Counted from the first letter of the stretch, positions 27,383-36,953 are shown. The stretch: DNA of 64,000 nucleotides from Limnospira platensis (GCF_046480435.1 NZ_PKGC01000003.1); one strand, 5' to 3'. The notes: generated by a model not told the origin, from the sequence alone. Made by a program: numbers and translations.

Positions 27383-27772
27383 GAGGAGTACCTGGTAAAC
27401 AATAATGATTTGGGGGGGCGCTTCGGGAAATGTCGCCAAAACGACCCTCTTTTACTTTACCCTTTCCCCAAACTGTTTAGAATTGCTAATCAATCAATCT
27501 ATAACCCCCTAAAGCCCAGCCAGTCGAGTTTTTCAGCCCCATGACTCAGCAGCTAGGTCCCACCGCCTTAACAAAAATTAACAAACTCATTTTTCCTAGA
27601 AGATAAACCTTTTTGGCATTCTCCAGAGTCTAAAATTGGGCTTTCTGGTAGCCAACTTAACTATAATCAATCATAATTATCAAGCTATAACTCATAACTC
27701 GACTTCCCTACTTATCCTTTATTCAAGTAGTAGGGAATCATCCCATAACATTGTTAAAACGGAGATTAAAGC
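27383..27772. promoter_or_regulatory. 390-bp divergent intergenic region upstream of cydA with hairpin
   Basis: This separates the DUF697-SHOCT gene from cydA. A TATAAT lies at 27662-27667 on the plus strand, with a weak TTGGGC 20 bp before it. An imperfect dyad follows at 27705-27736 (TCCCTACTT... AAG TAG TAGGGA, a 3-nt bulge), inside the would-be cydA leader. A Shine-Dalgarno GGAG at 27761-27764 precedes the GTG start. Nothing protein-like is seen in it. Confidence 0.4.
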
Positions 27773-29212
27773 GTGGATATTCTATCCAACACCGTCGCAC
27801 TGTCGCGAATGCAATTTGCACTCACAGCCATCTTTCATATGTTGTGGCCGGTTCTTACTACAGGGCTAGGTATCTACCTAGTTATTATTGAAGGACTATG
27901 GCTGAAAACTCGCAACCCAGACTATTATTATCATGCCAGATTTTGGTCTAAATTTTACGTCCTCAACTTCGGCATAGGTGTCGCTAGTGGCATTCCTATG
28001 GAGTTTCAATTTGGCACTAATTGGGCTCCTTTATCAGAAGCTATTGGTAACTTTTTTGGTAGTGTGATTGGCTTCGAGGCATCATGGGCGTTTATGCTAG
28101 AAGCCGCATTTTTGGGAATTATGGTATTTGGTTGGGAGCGCGTTAACCCCACTATTCACTTTATTTCCACCATTCTTGTTGCTTTTGGTGCTAATCTTTC
28201 AACCTTTTGGATTTTGTCGGCTAATTCCTGGCTGCAAACCCCGGCAGGAGTGGAAATGGTGGATGGTAAATTTGTCGTGCTTGACTATTTTCAAGCCATC
28301 TTTAACCCCTTCATGTTCAACAGCTTTCTGCATATGTTCTTCGCAACATTAGAAACATCCCTATTTGTGATTGGTGGAATTAGTGCTTGGTATATCCTCA
28401 AAAAACGCAATCATCAGTTTTTCTCCAAATCCCTAAAAATTGCGATCGCTGCTACTATCGCTGTCGCACCAATGCAGCTTTATATAGGACATTTGAGTGG
28501 CGAACAAGTTTATCACTACCAACCCACTAAATTAGCCGCTATGGAGGCGCAGTGGGAAACTATCCCCGCTGGACAGTCTGCTGATTGGAGTTTGTTGGCT
28601 TTTCCTAACCCCCAGACCCAACAAAATGATTGGGAAATTACTATCCCGAATGGTTTAGGGTATATTCTGGAATTTAAAAAAGAATTATCCGAACCTGTCT
28701 TGGGTTTAAAAGAGTGGAAACCAGAAGATAGACCGCGTTTGTTGGGTTTGATTTACTACTCTTTTCGGATTATGATTGCTATTGGTTTCTTTCTAGCCGG
28801 ACTTATGGCGGTTACCGTTATTCAGTGGTTACGGGGGAAACTTTCAGCCGACAATATTACTCAACAGGGTTGGTTAATGTGGGGTTGGATTATTTCCGCA
28901 CCCCTGGGTTATATTGCGGTTGAGGCTGGCTGGACTGTCCGTTGTGTAGGACGACAACCTTGGACGGTTTATAATGAAATTCGCACCGTTGATGCTGCTT
29001 CTAATTTACCCCCGGAAAATGTCTTAACTACTTTGGTGGGTTTTGCTGTGGTTTATAGTTTGCTCTTCGTGACTGCGATTTATTTTGGGAGTCGAATTAT
29101 CCGCCGTGGTCCGAATTTGGAGTTGGCTATTCCTGGTGGAGTTCGTCCGGCTTTTGATACTAGCCCCGGTCAGTTTTCCCCGGACGAAAGACCAGCAGAA
29201 ACTCAAGGTTAA
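27773..29212 (+). CDS. cydA: Cytochrome bd-type quinol oxidase subunit I
   Basis: Integral membrane haem subunit of the bd oxidase, 479 aa, which reduces O2 with quinol in thylakoid or plasma membrane. Motifs are LSRMQFALTAIFHMLWP (axial His), LNFGIGVASGIPMEFQFGTN, the EASWAFMLEAAFLG helix and GRQPWTVYNE. The region after GLGYILEFKK is short, a short-Q-loop type. The start is a GTG at 27773 with GGAG about 8 bp upstream; it is the only start that keeps the conserved ILSNTVALSRMQF intact. cydB follows 85 bp downstream. Confidence 0.95.
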   Translation: MDILSNTVALSRMQFALTAIFHMLWPVLTTGLGIYLVIIEGLWLKTRNPDYYYHARFWSKFYVLNFGIGVASGIPMEFQFGTNWAPLSEAIGNFFGSVIGFEASWAFMLEAAFLGIMVFGWERVNPTIHFISTILVAFGANLSTFWILSANSWLQTPAGVEMVDGKFVVLDYFQAIFNPFMFNSFLHMFFATLETSLFVIGGISAWYILKKRNHQFFSKSLKIAIAATIAVAPMQLYIGHLSGEQVYHYQPTKLAAMEAQWETIPAGQSADWSLLAFPNPQTQQNDWEITIPNGLGYILEFKKELSEPVLGLKEWKPEDRPRLLGLIYYSFRIMIAIGFFLAGLMAVTVIQWLRGKLSADNITQQGWLMWGWIISAPLGYIAVEAGWTVRCVGRQPWTVYNEIRTVDAASNLPPENVLTTLVGFAVVYSLLFVTAIYFGSRIIRRGPNLELAIPGGVRPAFDTSPGQFSPDERPAETQG

Positions 29213-29297
29213 CTCTGGTTTTATCTTACCCGAAAATTAGGGGCGATCGCTACATCGCCCCCACCCATCATCAAGTCATCACCCCGGAGAAGAATTA

Positions 29298-30311
29298 ATG
29301 GAAACTTTGCAATATTTACTCCCTCAAGTCTGGTTTGGAATTTTGGCTTTATTCCTGTTTTTGTATGTGATGCTAGATGGCTTTGATTTGGGGGTGGGAA
29401 TTTTGTCTATCACTTCCTCCAGCGAAAAACGCCGCAGCATCCTGATGACCAGTCTTAGTAATATTTGGGATGCTAATGAAACCTGGTTAGTGTTGATGGG
29501 GGGTAGTCTATTTGGCGCGTTTCCCCTGGCTTATAGCACTATTCTTAGCGCCCTATATGTGCCGATTTTTGTGATGATTTTTGGCTTAATTTTTAGGGCG
29601 GTAGCTTTTGAATTTCGCGAACAAGCTACTAATAAGTTATTCTGGAATTTTGCCTTTGGGGCGGGTAGTTTTCTGGCGGCTTTGGGTCAAGGTTTCGCCC
29701 TCGGTGGGGTTCTGGAAGGGATTAAGGTTGATGCTAACGGTCATTTTATTGGCACTACTTGGGATTGGTTACGTTTCCCAACTATAGTAGTAGCATTAAC
29801 TTTGATTCAAGGATATGTTTTGATTGGGTCTACCTATCTAATTTGGAAGACTGAAGGCGAGTTACAAAAAACTCACTATCAAACTGCTAAACTTGCGGCT
29901 ATTACTACTTTAATCGGCGCGATTATAATCACTGTGGTAACGCCGATTTTTTATGAATCAGCCCGCGATCGCTTATTTTCTCAACCCCTAGTTTATATCT
30001 TTTCCCTAATCCCGATTTTGGGAATAGCCTTAATTGGGTTATTACTCAGAAGTCTAACTCGTCAGGAAGAAAGAACCCCATTTATCTGGACAATTTTAAT
30101 TTTTGTCCTCACTTTTTTGGGATTAGCAATGGTCGTTTTTCCCTATATTATCCCCCCGACAATTACCATTTATCAAGCGGCGGCTGACCCCAGTTCAATG
30201 GTGGTTATGATTATTTTTGTCGGTGCTTTAATTCCGGTGATGTTGTTTTACAACATTTATCAATACTTTGTCTTTCGTGGGAAAGTTACCGAGGCGGCTT
30301 ATGAGGAATAG
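29298..30311 (+). CDS. cydB: Cytochrome bd-type quinol oxidase subunit II
   Basis: Integral membrane partner of CydA, 337 aa, with about eight or nine hydrophobic helices. Family motifs are PQVWFGILALFLFLYVMLDG, FDLGVGIL, NIWDANETWLVLMGGSLFGA (the conserved Trp/Asn/Glu block), GLIFRAVAFEFRE and AADPSSMVVMIIF. A Shine-Dalgarno GGAGAAG lies just before the ATG. No cydX-like or assembly (cydCD) gene is nearby. The operon probably ends at the hairpin at 30323-30343. Confidence 0.95.
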   Translation: METLQYLLPQVWFGILALFLFLYVMLDGFDLGVGILSITSSSEKRRSILMTSLSNIWDANETWLVLMGGSLFGAFPLAYSTILSALYVPIFVMIFGLIFRAVAFEFREQATNKLFWNFAFGAGSFLAALGQGFALGGVLEGIKVDANGHFIGTTWDWLRFPTIVVALTLIQGYVLIGSTYLIWKTEGELQKTHYQTAKLAAITTLIGAIIITVVTPIFYESARDRLFSQPLVYIFSLIPILGIALIGLLLRSLTRQEERTPFIWTILIFVLTFLGLAMVVFPYIIPPTITIYQAAADPSSMVVMIIFVGALIPVMLFYNIYQYFVFRGKVTEAAYEE

Positions 30312-30322
30312 TCCCTAATAGT

Positions 30323-30343
30323 TAGGGAGTGTCTCACTCCCTA
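30323..30343 (+). terminator. Hairpin downstream of cydB
   Basis: The arms TAGGGAGTG and CACTCCCTA form a perfect 9-bp stem with a TCT loop, 12 bp after the cydB stop. There is no U-run after it (GATAAAATC), so it may be a weak or 3'-end-stabilising terminator. Confidence 0.5.
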
Positions 30344-30420
30344 GATAAAATCACTATAATTATACCAGATACCCCGACCAACCGTTATAATAACCATCAA
30401 ATCCTATTAATTTGTTAATT

Positions 30421-31347
30421 ATGCGAAAATTCATCAAGTCCCTGTTGGTAACTACTTTGGGAAAATTAGTTACCACGGGTCTAATTACTGCGTTGGTGGT
30501 TATTTATGCTTCCCACCAGGTGACACATTTACACGCGGCGGAGTCTAAACACTTTCTCTGGTCTGTAGAAACTCCCCAAAATCAAGTTTATTTTTTGGGT
30601 TCTATTCATGTTTTGAGTGCAGATGATTATCCTTTACCCCAAGTAATGACTGATGCTTTTAATCAAGCTGATAATGTGGTATTTGAACTGAATATCAATG
30701 ACCTGGAAAGTCTGGAAAGCCAAGATATTATGCTAGAAATAGCTACGCCGCCAGATGGTAAAACCTTGCTAGATTTAATCAGTGATGAAACTTATCATCT
30801 GGTTCAAAAAACCCTGGAAAAGTTGCAATATCCTATCCAAATATTTGCGAATTTTAAGCCGTGGTTTGTGTCGATGTCTTTGATGTCATTACAACTGCAA
30901 AATCTGGGTTTTGACCCGCTTTATGGTGTGGATAGATACTTTTTTGAGCAAGCGATCGCCCAAGACAAAACCATCATGAGTTTAGAAACCATGAGCGACC
31001 AACTCAAGATATTTGATAGCCTGTCCTGGGAACAACAGGATGAGATGCTCAGACAAACCCTCAAAGAAATTGACACCTTAGAAAACTCATTTCAACAAAT
31101 GCTACAGGCTTGGAAGTCGGGAGACAAACAGACTTTAGAAAATTTGATAATTACTGGCTTTAAAGATTATCCAGAATTGGGAAATCGCCTTTTTCGCGAT
31201 CGCCACATTAAATGGATGACCGAAATACAGAAGTTTTTAGAAGATGATAAAAACTATTTGGTCGTCGTTGGTGCTGGTCATTTAGTGGGAGAAGATAGTA
31301 TCATCCAAATGTTGCGCGACCAAGGTTATTCAGTCCAACAACAATAA
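30421..31347 (+). CDS. TraB/GumN family protein
   Basis: TraB/GumN (Tiki-like) family, 308 aa. It has an N-terminal membrane anchor or signal (VTTGLITALVVIYASHQV). The two conserved GX2H blocks are present: VYFLGSIHVLSADDYPLP near the N-terminus and VVVGAGHLVGEDSIIQML near the C-terminus, with an acidic NVVFELNI between. These residues are thought to bind metal in a proposed protease fold; the bacterial role is unclear. The frame extends to a TTG at 30412, but the ATG at 30421 is the better start. It is probably extracytoplasmic. Confidence 0.82.
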   Translation: MRKFIKSLLVTTLGKLVTTGLITALVVIYASHQVTHLHAAESKHFLWSVETPQNQVYFLGSIHVLSADDYPLPQVMTDAFNQADNVVFELNINDLESLESQDIMLEIATPPDGKTLLDLISDETYHLVQKTLEKLQYPIQIFANFKPWFVSMSLMSLQLQNLGFDPLYGVDRYFFEQAIAQDKTIMSLETMSDQLKIFDSLSWEQQDEMLRQTLKEIDTLENSFQQMLQAWKSGDKQTLENLIITGFKDYPELGNRLFRDRHIKWMTEIQKFLEDDKNYLVVVGAGHLVGEDSIIQMLRDQGYSVQQQ

Positions 31348-31363
31348 CCACAGCTCAGGAAAT

Positions 31364-31387
31364 AAAAAAAGCGGGTAATTAACCCGC
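31364..31387 (-). terminator. Rho-independent terminator-like hairpin for the minus-strand amidase gene
   Basis: The stem GCGGGT/ACCCGC (31371-31387) has a 5-nt loop. On the plus strand it is preceded by seven A, which read as a T-run after the hairpin on the minus strand. It lies about 190 bp beyond the amidase stop, past the intervening repeat element. Confidence 0.5.
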
Positions 31388-31397
31388 CCAATTAACT

Positions 31398-31556
31398 ATT
31401 ATAGCGGTTCGGTGGATTGGTGAGGTACTTTTCAAAGCCCCCTTCGACAAGCTCAGGACAAGCCTCTCCCGTATGGGAGAGGGGTTTGGGGTGTAGACGC
31501 GCAGCGGCTTCTCTTTGAGCGGGCTGTACCTTATGGATATGAGAAACGCTATAACT
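31398..31556. repeat. Candidate MITE-like element with imperfect terminal inverted repeats
   Basis: The left end TTATAGCGGTTC (31399-31410) and the right end GAAACGCTATAA (31543-31554) are inverted copies with one mismatch. Inner blocks AGGTAC (31433-31438) and GTACCT (31525-31530) are also complementary. Inside is a perfect 8-bp stem CCTCTCCC/GGGAGAGG (31463-31482). No gene is present, so a transposase in trans would be needed. Confidence 0.5.
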
Positions 31557-31579
31557 ATTGAGAGTCAATCAAACCCCAA

Positions 31580-32446
31580 TTATCCTTGAGAACCCGGAAC
31601 CCGACAACCAATGATAATTTCCTGGGTTCTGGGGTAGTTATTGAGAAGTTGATAAAAAAGCTGTGAATTAAAACTTCTGGGGTCAGATCTATGACCAGAT
31701 CTATCAACAGCTTGATGGGTAGTAATGCGGTCATTAGGAACCCCTGTGCGGGAAACTAACCAAGCCAAAGACTGATATTGAGCCATAGTATATCCACTGT
31801 GGCTAGACCCGTTATTCATGCCATCTACGGGCGTTTCCAGGGAAACATGATAAGCAAAATTATTGACAGAAGCGGGATATTTAGGATGAGTCCTGACGGC
31901 TTCTTCACCGCGACGACCAACAAAGACAGAATTTCCCGCGCCAAAAGCCCTTAAATCGGGAGGGACAATATAAACAATATCCCCATTGAGGGTAATTAAG
32001 GTATGGTAACTGGCTTGATTATCTTCGGAAGTGTGGCGAGTGCGGAAAAAATTAATGGCATTTTGACTGGTGGTAACAGTTTCGTGGAGGACAATAATTG
32101 GCTGATTATTGTTCAGTTGACCATTGATATCATAGACAAACCGCTGGCCGTAGTTAGTCTGATTGGCGATCGCCTGATATTCTTGAGGAGTATGACCAGA
32201 GTAATTTTGAGTTAAGGGACGACGAAACCGCGTCAAAGGTGCTGGCTGTTCAATAGGGGGACCCACCTGGGTAGAAGCCACAGCTACATTAGTAGTAGGT
32301 CTAACCCCACAGGTAGGCTGCAATTCTAAATTAACATTAGCCACTTCCTCGGCTACCACCAGTCCCCCAGTAGACAAAACCATAGGAACCGCCAAAGCCA
32401 CCACAAACATGATCAACAGCAAAACCGGGGTAAATTTTAACTTCAT
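31580..32446 (-). CDS. Secreted N-acetylmuramoyl-L-alanine amidase (Amidase_2 type)
   Basis: Peptidoglycan amidase of 288 aa that cleaves MurNAc-L-Ala bonds. The N-terminal signal (FTPVLLLIMFVVALAVPMVL) directs export. The Amidase_2/PGRP fold (about residues 110-270) shows the Zn ligand block IIVLHETV, then ASYHTLITLNGDIVYIVPP and RITTHQAVDRSGHRSDPRSF. Length and fold suit a cell-wall turnover or recycling enzyme. It is divergent from fbp. The downstream region contains a MITE-like element and then a terminator-like hairpin. Confidence 0.88.
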   Translation of the reverse strand: MKLKFTPVLLLIMFVVALAVPMVLSTGGLVVAEEVANVNLELQPTCGVRPTTNVAVASTQVGPPIEQPAPLTRFRRPLTQNYSGHTPQEYQAIANQTNYGQRFVYDINGQLNNNQPIIVLHETVTTSQNAINFFRTRHTSEDNQASYHTLITLNGDIVYIVPPDLRAFGAGNSVFVGRRGEEAVRTHPKYPASVNNFAYHVSLETPVDGMNNGSSHSGYTMAQYQSLAWLVSRTGVPNDRITTHQAVDRSGHRSDPRSFNSQLFYQLLNNYPRTQEIIIGCRVPGSQG

Positions 32447-32632
32447 CTAAACAACCGCAAACCATGAATAAGGGAATTTTCAACAGTTTAATCCAAATAT
32501 TCAGGATAAGCGATCGAGATCTTAAAGTTTGCCTAAAGGCTGAACCGGAAACTCCCAACAGTTCCCTACAATAGAAGCCAAGGCTACAGTATCGACATCG
32601 ACTCAGCCTGAACTCAACGGAGAATTTAACTT

Positions 32633-33706
32633 ATGGTACAGACAGCAAGCGGTCAAATGCAGCCAGATCCCCTAGGTTTAGATAGAGGATACTACTTAGA
32701 TCGCGACTGTACAACCCTATCGCGGCACGTTTTACAGCAACTCCAAAGTTTCGGTCCAGATGCTCAAGATATTAGCGCCCTGATGAACCGCATTGGACTA
32801 GCGGGGAAACTGATCGCCCGTCGTCTGTCAAGGGCGGGGTTGGTAGAAGGAACCCTAGGATTTACGGGAGAAGTGAATATCCAGGGGGAAGAAGTGAAAC
32901 AAATGGATTTTTTCTCGAATGCAGTTTTTATCTCGACCTTCAAACAAAGCGGCTTAGTGTGTCGCCTAGCTTCCGAAGAAATGGATAAACCCTACTACAT
33001 CCCGGAAAACTGCCCCATCGGACGCTATACTCTGCTTTATGACCCCCTAGATGGTTCCTCTAACCTGGATGTTAATATGAATGTGGGTTCCATCTTCGCG
33101 ATCCGTCAACAGGAAGGTTACGACGAAGAAGGAGAAGCCCTAGACTTATTGCAAGACGGTCATAAACAAATCGCTGCTGGATACATCCTATATGGTCCTA
33201 GCACGCTCCTGGTTTACTCAATTGGTACGGGGGTTCATTCATTCACTTTAGACCCCAGTCTGGGGGAATTTATCCTGGCTGAGGAAAACATCAAAGTTCC
33301 CGAACATGGTCCGGTCTACAGTGTTAACGAAGGTAATTTTTGGCAGTGGGAGGAATGCTACCGAGACTATATCCGTTATGTTCACCGCCATGATGGCTAC
33401 ACAGCCCGCTATAGTGGGGCTTTGGTGGGAGATATTCACCGCATCCTCTGTCAGGGAGGAGTATTCCTATACCCGGGAACAGTGAAAAACCCTGATGGTA
33501 AATTGCGCCTATTATATGAGTCGGCACCAATGGCCTTTTTAATGGAACAGGCGGGGGGTCGCGCTAGTACGGGTAGTCAGGATATCTTAAATGTGGTTCC
33601 CGAAAAACTCCATCAACGCACGCCTCTGATTATTGGTAGTAAAGAGGATGTAGGTTTAGTGGAGTCATTTATAAGCGATCGCAAACGTCGCGAAACCGAA
33701 ACTTAG
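32633..33706 (+). CDS. fbp: Class I fructose-1,6-bisphosphatase
   Basis: Class I FBPase, 357 aa, which converts FBP to F6P in the Calvin cycle and gluconeogenesis. Motifs are GFTGEVNIQGEEVKQMD, LLYDPLDGSSNLDVNMNVGS (metal and catalytic site) and GKLRLLYESAPMAFLMEQAG. The ATG at 32633 gives an N-terminus typical of cyanobacterial proteins. In heterocystous cyanobacteria fbp, tal, zwf and opcA form an operon; here tal is absent between fbp and zwf, which is 68 bp downstream. Confidence 0.95.
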   Translation: MVQTASGQMQPDPLGLDRGYYLDRDCTTLSRHVLQQLQSFGPDAQDISALMNRIGLAGKLIARRLSRAGLVEGTLGFTGEVNIQGEEVKQMDFFSNAVFISTFKQSGLVCRLASEEMDKPYYIPENCPIGRYTLLYDPLDGSSNLDVNMNVGSIFAIRQQEGYDEEGEALDLLQDGHKQIAAGYILYGPSTLLVYSIGTGVHSFTLDPSLGEFILAEENIKVPEHGPVYSVNEGNFWQWEECYRDYIRYVHRHDGYTARYSGALVGDIHRILCQGGVFLYPGTVKNPDGKLRLLYESAPMAFLMEQAGGRASTGSQDILNVVPEKLHQRTPLIIGSKEDVGLVESFISDRKRRETET

Positions 33707-33715
33707 ATCAATCAT

Positions 33716-33741
33716 AAAATCCGGCAACAAAATCCGGCAAC
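33716..33741 (+). repeat. Perfect tandem duplication of 13 bp
   Basis: AAAATCCGGCAAC occurs twice in a row (33716-33728 and 33729-33741) in the short fbp-zwf spacer. The role is unknown. Confidence 0.7.
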
Positions 33742-33773
33742 CTCTGTTAACTTAATTATTCACGACAGCCTAG

Positions 33774-35303
33774 ATGGTTACACTCTCAGAAAATCCCCTC
33801 CGCGTTGGTCTACAACAAGACCGCATTCCCGAACCCCAAATTTTAGTAATTTTCGGGGCTTCCGGCGATTTAACCCAGCGTAAGCTAGTTCCCGCCATTT
33901 ATCAAATGCACCTCGAACGTAAGTTACCCCCAGAATTAACCATTGTTGGGGTAGCGCGCCGAGACTGGAGCGATGACTATTTTCGCGAGCATCTTCGACA
34001 GGGTATTGAAGAATTTGGCGGCGGGCTACAATCGGAAAAAATATGGCATAACTTCGCCCAAGGCTTATACTACTGTTCCGGTAATATGGACGAACAGGAA
34101 AGCTACCAAAAGCTAAAATCCCTTTTGGCGGAATTAGACGCGAAACGCCTAACCCGTGGAAATCGGGTGTTTTATCTATCGGTGGCTCCTAGGTTTTTTG
34201 GAGAAGCAGCCCAACAACTGGGACAAGCCGGAATGTTGGAAGACCCCAAAAAGCAACGCCTAGTTATTGAAAAGCCTTTTGGTCGTGACCTGGGTTCGGC
34301 GCAAGTCCTTAACCGGGTGGTGCGTAATGTCTGCACTGAGGAGCAAGTCTACCGTATTGACCACTACCTCGGTAAGGAAACAGTACAGAATTTGATGGTG
34401 TTTCGGTTCGCTAACGCTATTTTTGAACCGTTGTGGAATCGTCAGTTTGTTGATCATGTACAAATAACGGTAGCGGAAACTGTAGGCTTGGAAGGACGAG
34501 CGGGATATTATGAAACGGCTGGGGCGCTGCGGGATATGGTACAAAACCATTTGATGCAGTTATTCTCGCTCACGGCTATGGAACCCCCTAACTCTTTGGA
34601 TGCTGATAGTATCCGCACGGAAAAGGTTAAGGTGGTACAAGCTACCCGTCTGGCTGATTTTAATAACCTAGAAGCGGCAGCAGTCCGAGGACAATATATC
34701 AAGGGATGGATGAATGGTCAGCAGGTTCCGGGCTATCGTGACGAAGATGGCGCATCACCAGAGTCTACTACGCCTACCTATGCGGCTTTGAAACTTAGTG
34801 TTGATAATTGGCGCTGGAAGGGTGTACCTTTTTACCTGCGTACTGGTAAGCGAATGCCTAAGAAGGTTACGGAAATCGCGATTCAGTTTAAGGAAGTGCC
34901 TTTTTTAATGTTCCAATCTGCTGCTAAACAGGCTAATCCTAATGTGTTGGCGCTGCGAATTCAGCCGAATGAAGGGATTTCGATGCGCTTTGAGGTGAAA
35001 ACTCCGGGAAATTCCCTCAGAACTCGCTCGGTGGATATGGATTTCCGCTATGATACGGCTTTTGGTAAGCCTAGCACTGATGCTTATGCTAGGTTATTGA
35101 TTGATTGTATGCTGGGAGACCAAACTCTATTTACGCGAGGGGATGAGGTGGAAGCGTCCTGGCGGGTTCTGACTCCGATATTGGAAGCCTGGGATGCTCC
35201 GGCTGCGCCAGATAGTATCCCTTTTTATGAGGCGGGAACCTGGGAACCTGTGGAGGCGGAACTATTGCTTAACCGGGATGGTCGCCGTTGGCGTAGGCTT
35301 TGA
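33774..35303 (+). CDS. zwf: Glucose-6-phosphate 1-dehydrogenase
   Basis: G6PDH, 509 aa, the first NADPH-forming step of the oxidative pentose phosphate path, important in the dark. Motifs are IFGASGDLTQRKL (NADP-binding), RLVIEKPFGRDLGSA, RIDHYLGKETVQNLMVFRFA (catalytic signature) and YLRTGKRMPKKVTEIAIQFK. Length and start are normal. opcA, its redox-linked activator, follows on the same strand; fbp precedes it. Confidence 0.96.
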   Translation: MVTLSENPLRVGLQQDRIPEPQILVIFGASGDLTQRKLVPAIYQMHLERKLPPELTIVGVARRDWSDDYFREHLRQGIEEFGGGLQSEKIWHNFAQGLYYCSGNMDEQESYQKLKSLLAELDAKRLTRGNRVFYLSVAPRFFGEAAQQLGQAGMLEDPKKQRLVIEKPFGRDLGSAQVLNRVVRNVCTEEQVYRIDHYLGKETVQNLMVFRFANAIFEPLWNRQFVDHVQITVAETVGLEGRAGYYETAGALRDMVQNHLMQLFSLTAMEPPNSLDADSIRTEKVKVVQATRLADFNNLEAAAVRGQYIKGWMNGQQVPGYRDEDGASPESTTPTYAALKLSVDNWRWKGVPFYLRTGKRMPKKVTEIAIQFKEVPFLMFQSAAKQANPNVLALRIQPNEGISMRFEVKTPGNSLRTRSVDMDFRYDTAFGKPSTDAYARLLIDCMLGDQTLFTRGDEVEASWRVLTPILEAWDAPAAPDSIPFYEAGTWEPVEAELLLNRDGRRWRRL

Positions 35304-35360
35304 TATTTGGGTCTGTCTATAACTTTTGTTCGCGTTCAATCAATAGCTACTGAGTTAAGT

Positions 35361-36692
35361 ATGAATACACCACTTGTTGCACTCCAAAAACCAAAGGATA
35401 TTTCTCTGAGCGAAATTGAGGCAGAACTTGATAGCATCTGGCTTAGTCAAAGTTCCGGTCAGGGTAAAACGGCGGCGATCGCTACTAGGGCTGCTACTTT
35501 TAGTATGGTAATCTATGAACCCGAAGAGTTTCAGCAAGTCCTGGGGGGTTTGAGCTTTTATAAAGGGGCGATCGATGGTATTCATGGTACACAGACCCGT
35601 GATGCTGTTCGTGATGCTCAAAAGGCTTATCAATTGCCGATTACCGGGCGGGTAGATTCGGATACCCTGGAACACCTACGGGCTGAGTTTGCTAAACTTA
35701 CCCCAGAACAGAGAAAGATTAGAAATATTGATGCTCGCGGATTTAGCATCAGCGAAACTATTGCTAACCAAAATCCCTGCCGCATTATCACCCTGTGTCC
35801 TACTTTGGGAGAAGATACCGGAGTTACTGCCCAGGTTTCTGCCTATTGTCCCATAAAAAACAATAAGGAAGAGGGTTTGATCTGTTGTGAATATGTCACC
35901 CTCCGAGGTACTAAGGCGGCTTTGGAAAGGGTGGGCCATGTGGTAACATCCCTATTGATTCCGGATTTGCCTAAGTTTGTCTGGTGGAAGGCTACCCCTA
36001 ACCCGGAACAAGAATTGTTTAAGCATTTGTCCTGTTGCAGTAATTGTGTGATTGTCGATTCCTGTTATTTCAGCGACCCGGAATCGGAATTACTCAAAAT
36101 GCAGGAACTTATTGATCAAGAAACCTACATTGCTGATTTGAATTGGCATCGGCTCTCGCCTTGGCAGGAGTTGGCGGCTGCTACTTTTGACCCCCCAGAA
36201 CGTCGGATGTCTCTTGGGGATATTGACCATATTACTCTCGACTATGAAAAGGGTAATGCGGCTCAGGCTTTGATGTTCTTGGGTTGGTTTGCTAGTCGTT
36301 TGCAGTGGGAACCAGTGGAGTTTACTGAGTCGGGGGGAGACTATGACCTCAAGCACGTTAAGTTCCGTGGTCCTGATAATCAGGAGATTATTGGGGAACT
36401 GGCTGCTATTCCTATGGCAGATACTGGGGAAATTCCGGGAGATTTGGTGGGTCTGCGCCTGACTTCTACTAATCCTCGCGCTAATTGCTGCACTATTCTC
36501 TGTTCGGAAACTACTGGCTGTATGCGTATGGAGGCGGGAGGTACTGCCCAATCCTGTCAGACTGAACAAGTGACTTCGGTTACAGACCAAAAGGCAGAAT
36601 ATCTGATGGCGCAACAGCTACAACGCTGGGGCCGAGATGTTTTGTATGAGGAAAGTCTGGCGGCGGTATCTGCAATTCTCAATCTGCGCTAG
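35361..36692 (+). CDS. opcA: Glucose-6-phosphate dehydrogenase assembly protein OpcA with peptidoglycan-binding-like domain
   Basis: OpcA, 443 aa, the allosteric/redox activator of Zwf. The N-terminal third has a PG_binding_1-like module (FYKGAIDGIHGTQTRDAV, RDAQKAYQLPITGRVDSDTL), common in cyanobacterial OpcA. The core shows VTLRGTKAALERVGHVVTSL and LPKFVWWKATPNPEQ. The C-terminal cysteine region (NCCTILCSETTGC) resembles the thioredoxin-responsive site reported for Nostoc OpcA. The frame extends to 35307, but the ATG at 35361 is preferred. Confidence 0.93.
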   Translation: MNTPLVALQKPKDISLSEIEAELDSIWLSQSSGQGKTAAIATRAATFSMVIYEPEEFQQVLGGLSFYKGAIDGIHGTQTRDAVRDAQKAYQLPITGRVDSDTLEHLRAEFAKLTPEQRKIRNIDARGFSISETIANQNPCRIITLCPTLGEDTGVTAQVSAYCPIKNNKEEGLICCEYVTLRGTKAALERVGHVVTSLLIPDLPKFVWWKATPNPEQELFKHLSCCSNCVIVDSCYFSDPESELLKMQELIDQETYIADLNWHRLSPWQELAAATFDPPERRMSLGDIDHITLDYEKGNAAQALMFLGWFASRLQWEPVEFTESGGDYDLKHVKFRGPDNQEIIGELAAIPMADTGEIPGDLVGLRLTSTNPRANCCTILCSETTGCMRMEAGGTAQSCQTEQVTSVTDQKAEYLMAQQLQRWGRDVLYEESLAAVSAILNLR

Positions 36693-36953
36693 GGTTTTGG
36701 TATAATCAGTTACTTTAATAATTACTGGGATACTATAAAATCGGTCTGTGTTTTGGGGTTTGGTGTTGCTGGCGATCGCTTTTGTCACAAAATGGAGGCG
36801 ATCGCCTCACACTTACTTTCAAAAATACCCATATTTTTAAGTATTAAAAATCCTGGTTTAATTGGAAGCCAGCCAGCCAGAGGTTGGCAAGACTACGGAA
36901 AGCATCTACAATATAGCGCGAATTTACATTGATATCATCAGAGGTGTCTGAAT
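36693..36953. other. 261-bp spacer with two HIP1 octamers
   Basis: It contains a TATAAT at 36701-36706 without a clear -35, and two GCGATCGC octamers inside 36771-36806. An AT-rich stretch and a short AGCC tandem follow. No gene is evident. Confidence 0.35.

Noticed and set aside
36090..36614. 174-codon minus-strand frame inside opcA
   Set aside because: Antisense to well-conserved OpcA sequence, no domain, no Shine-Dalgarno.
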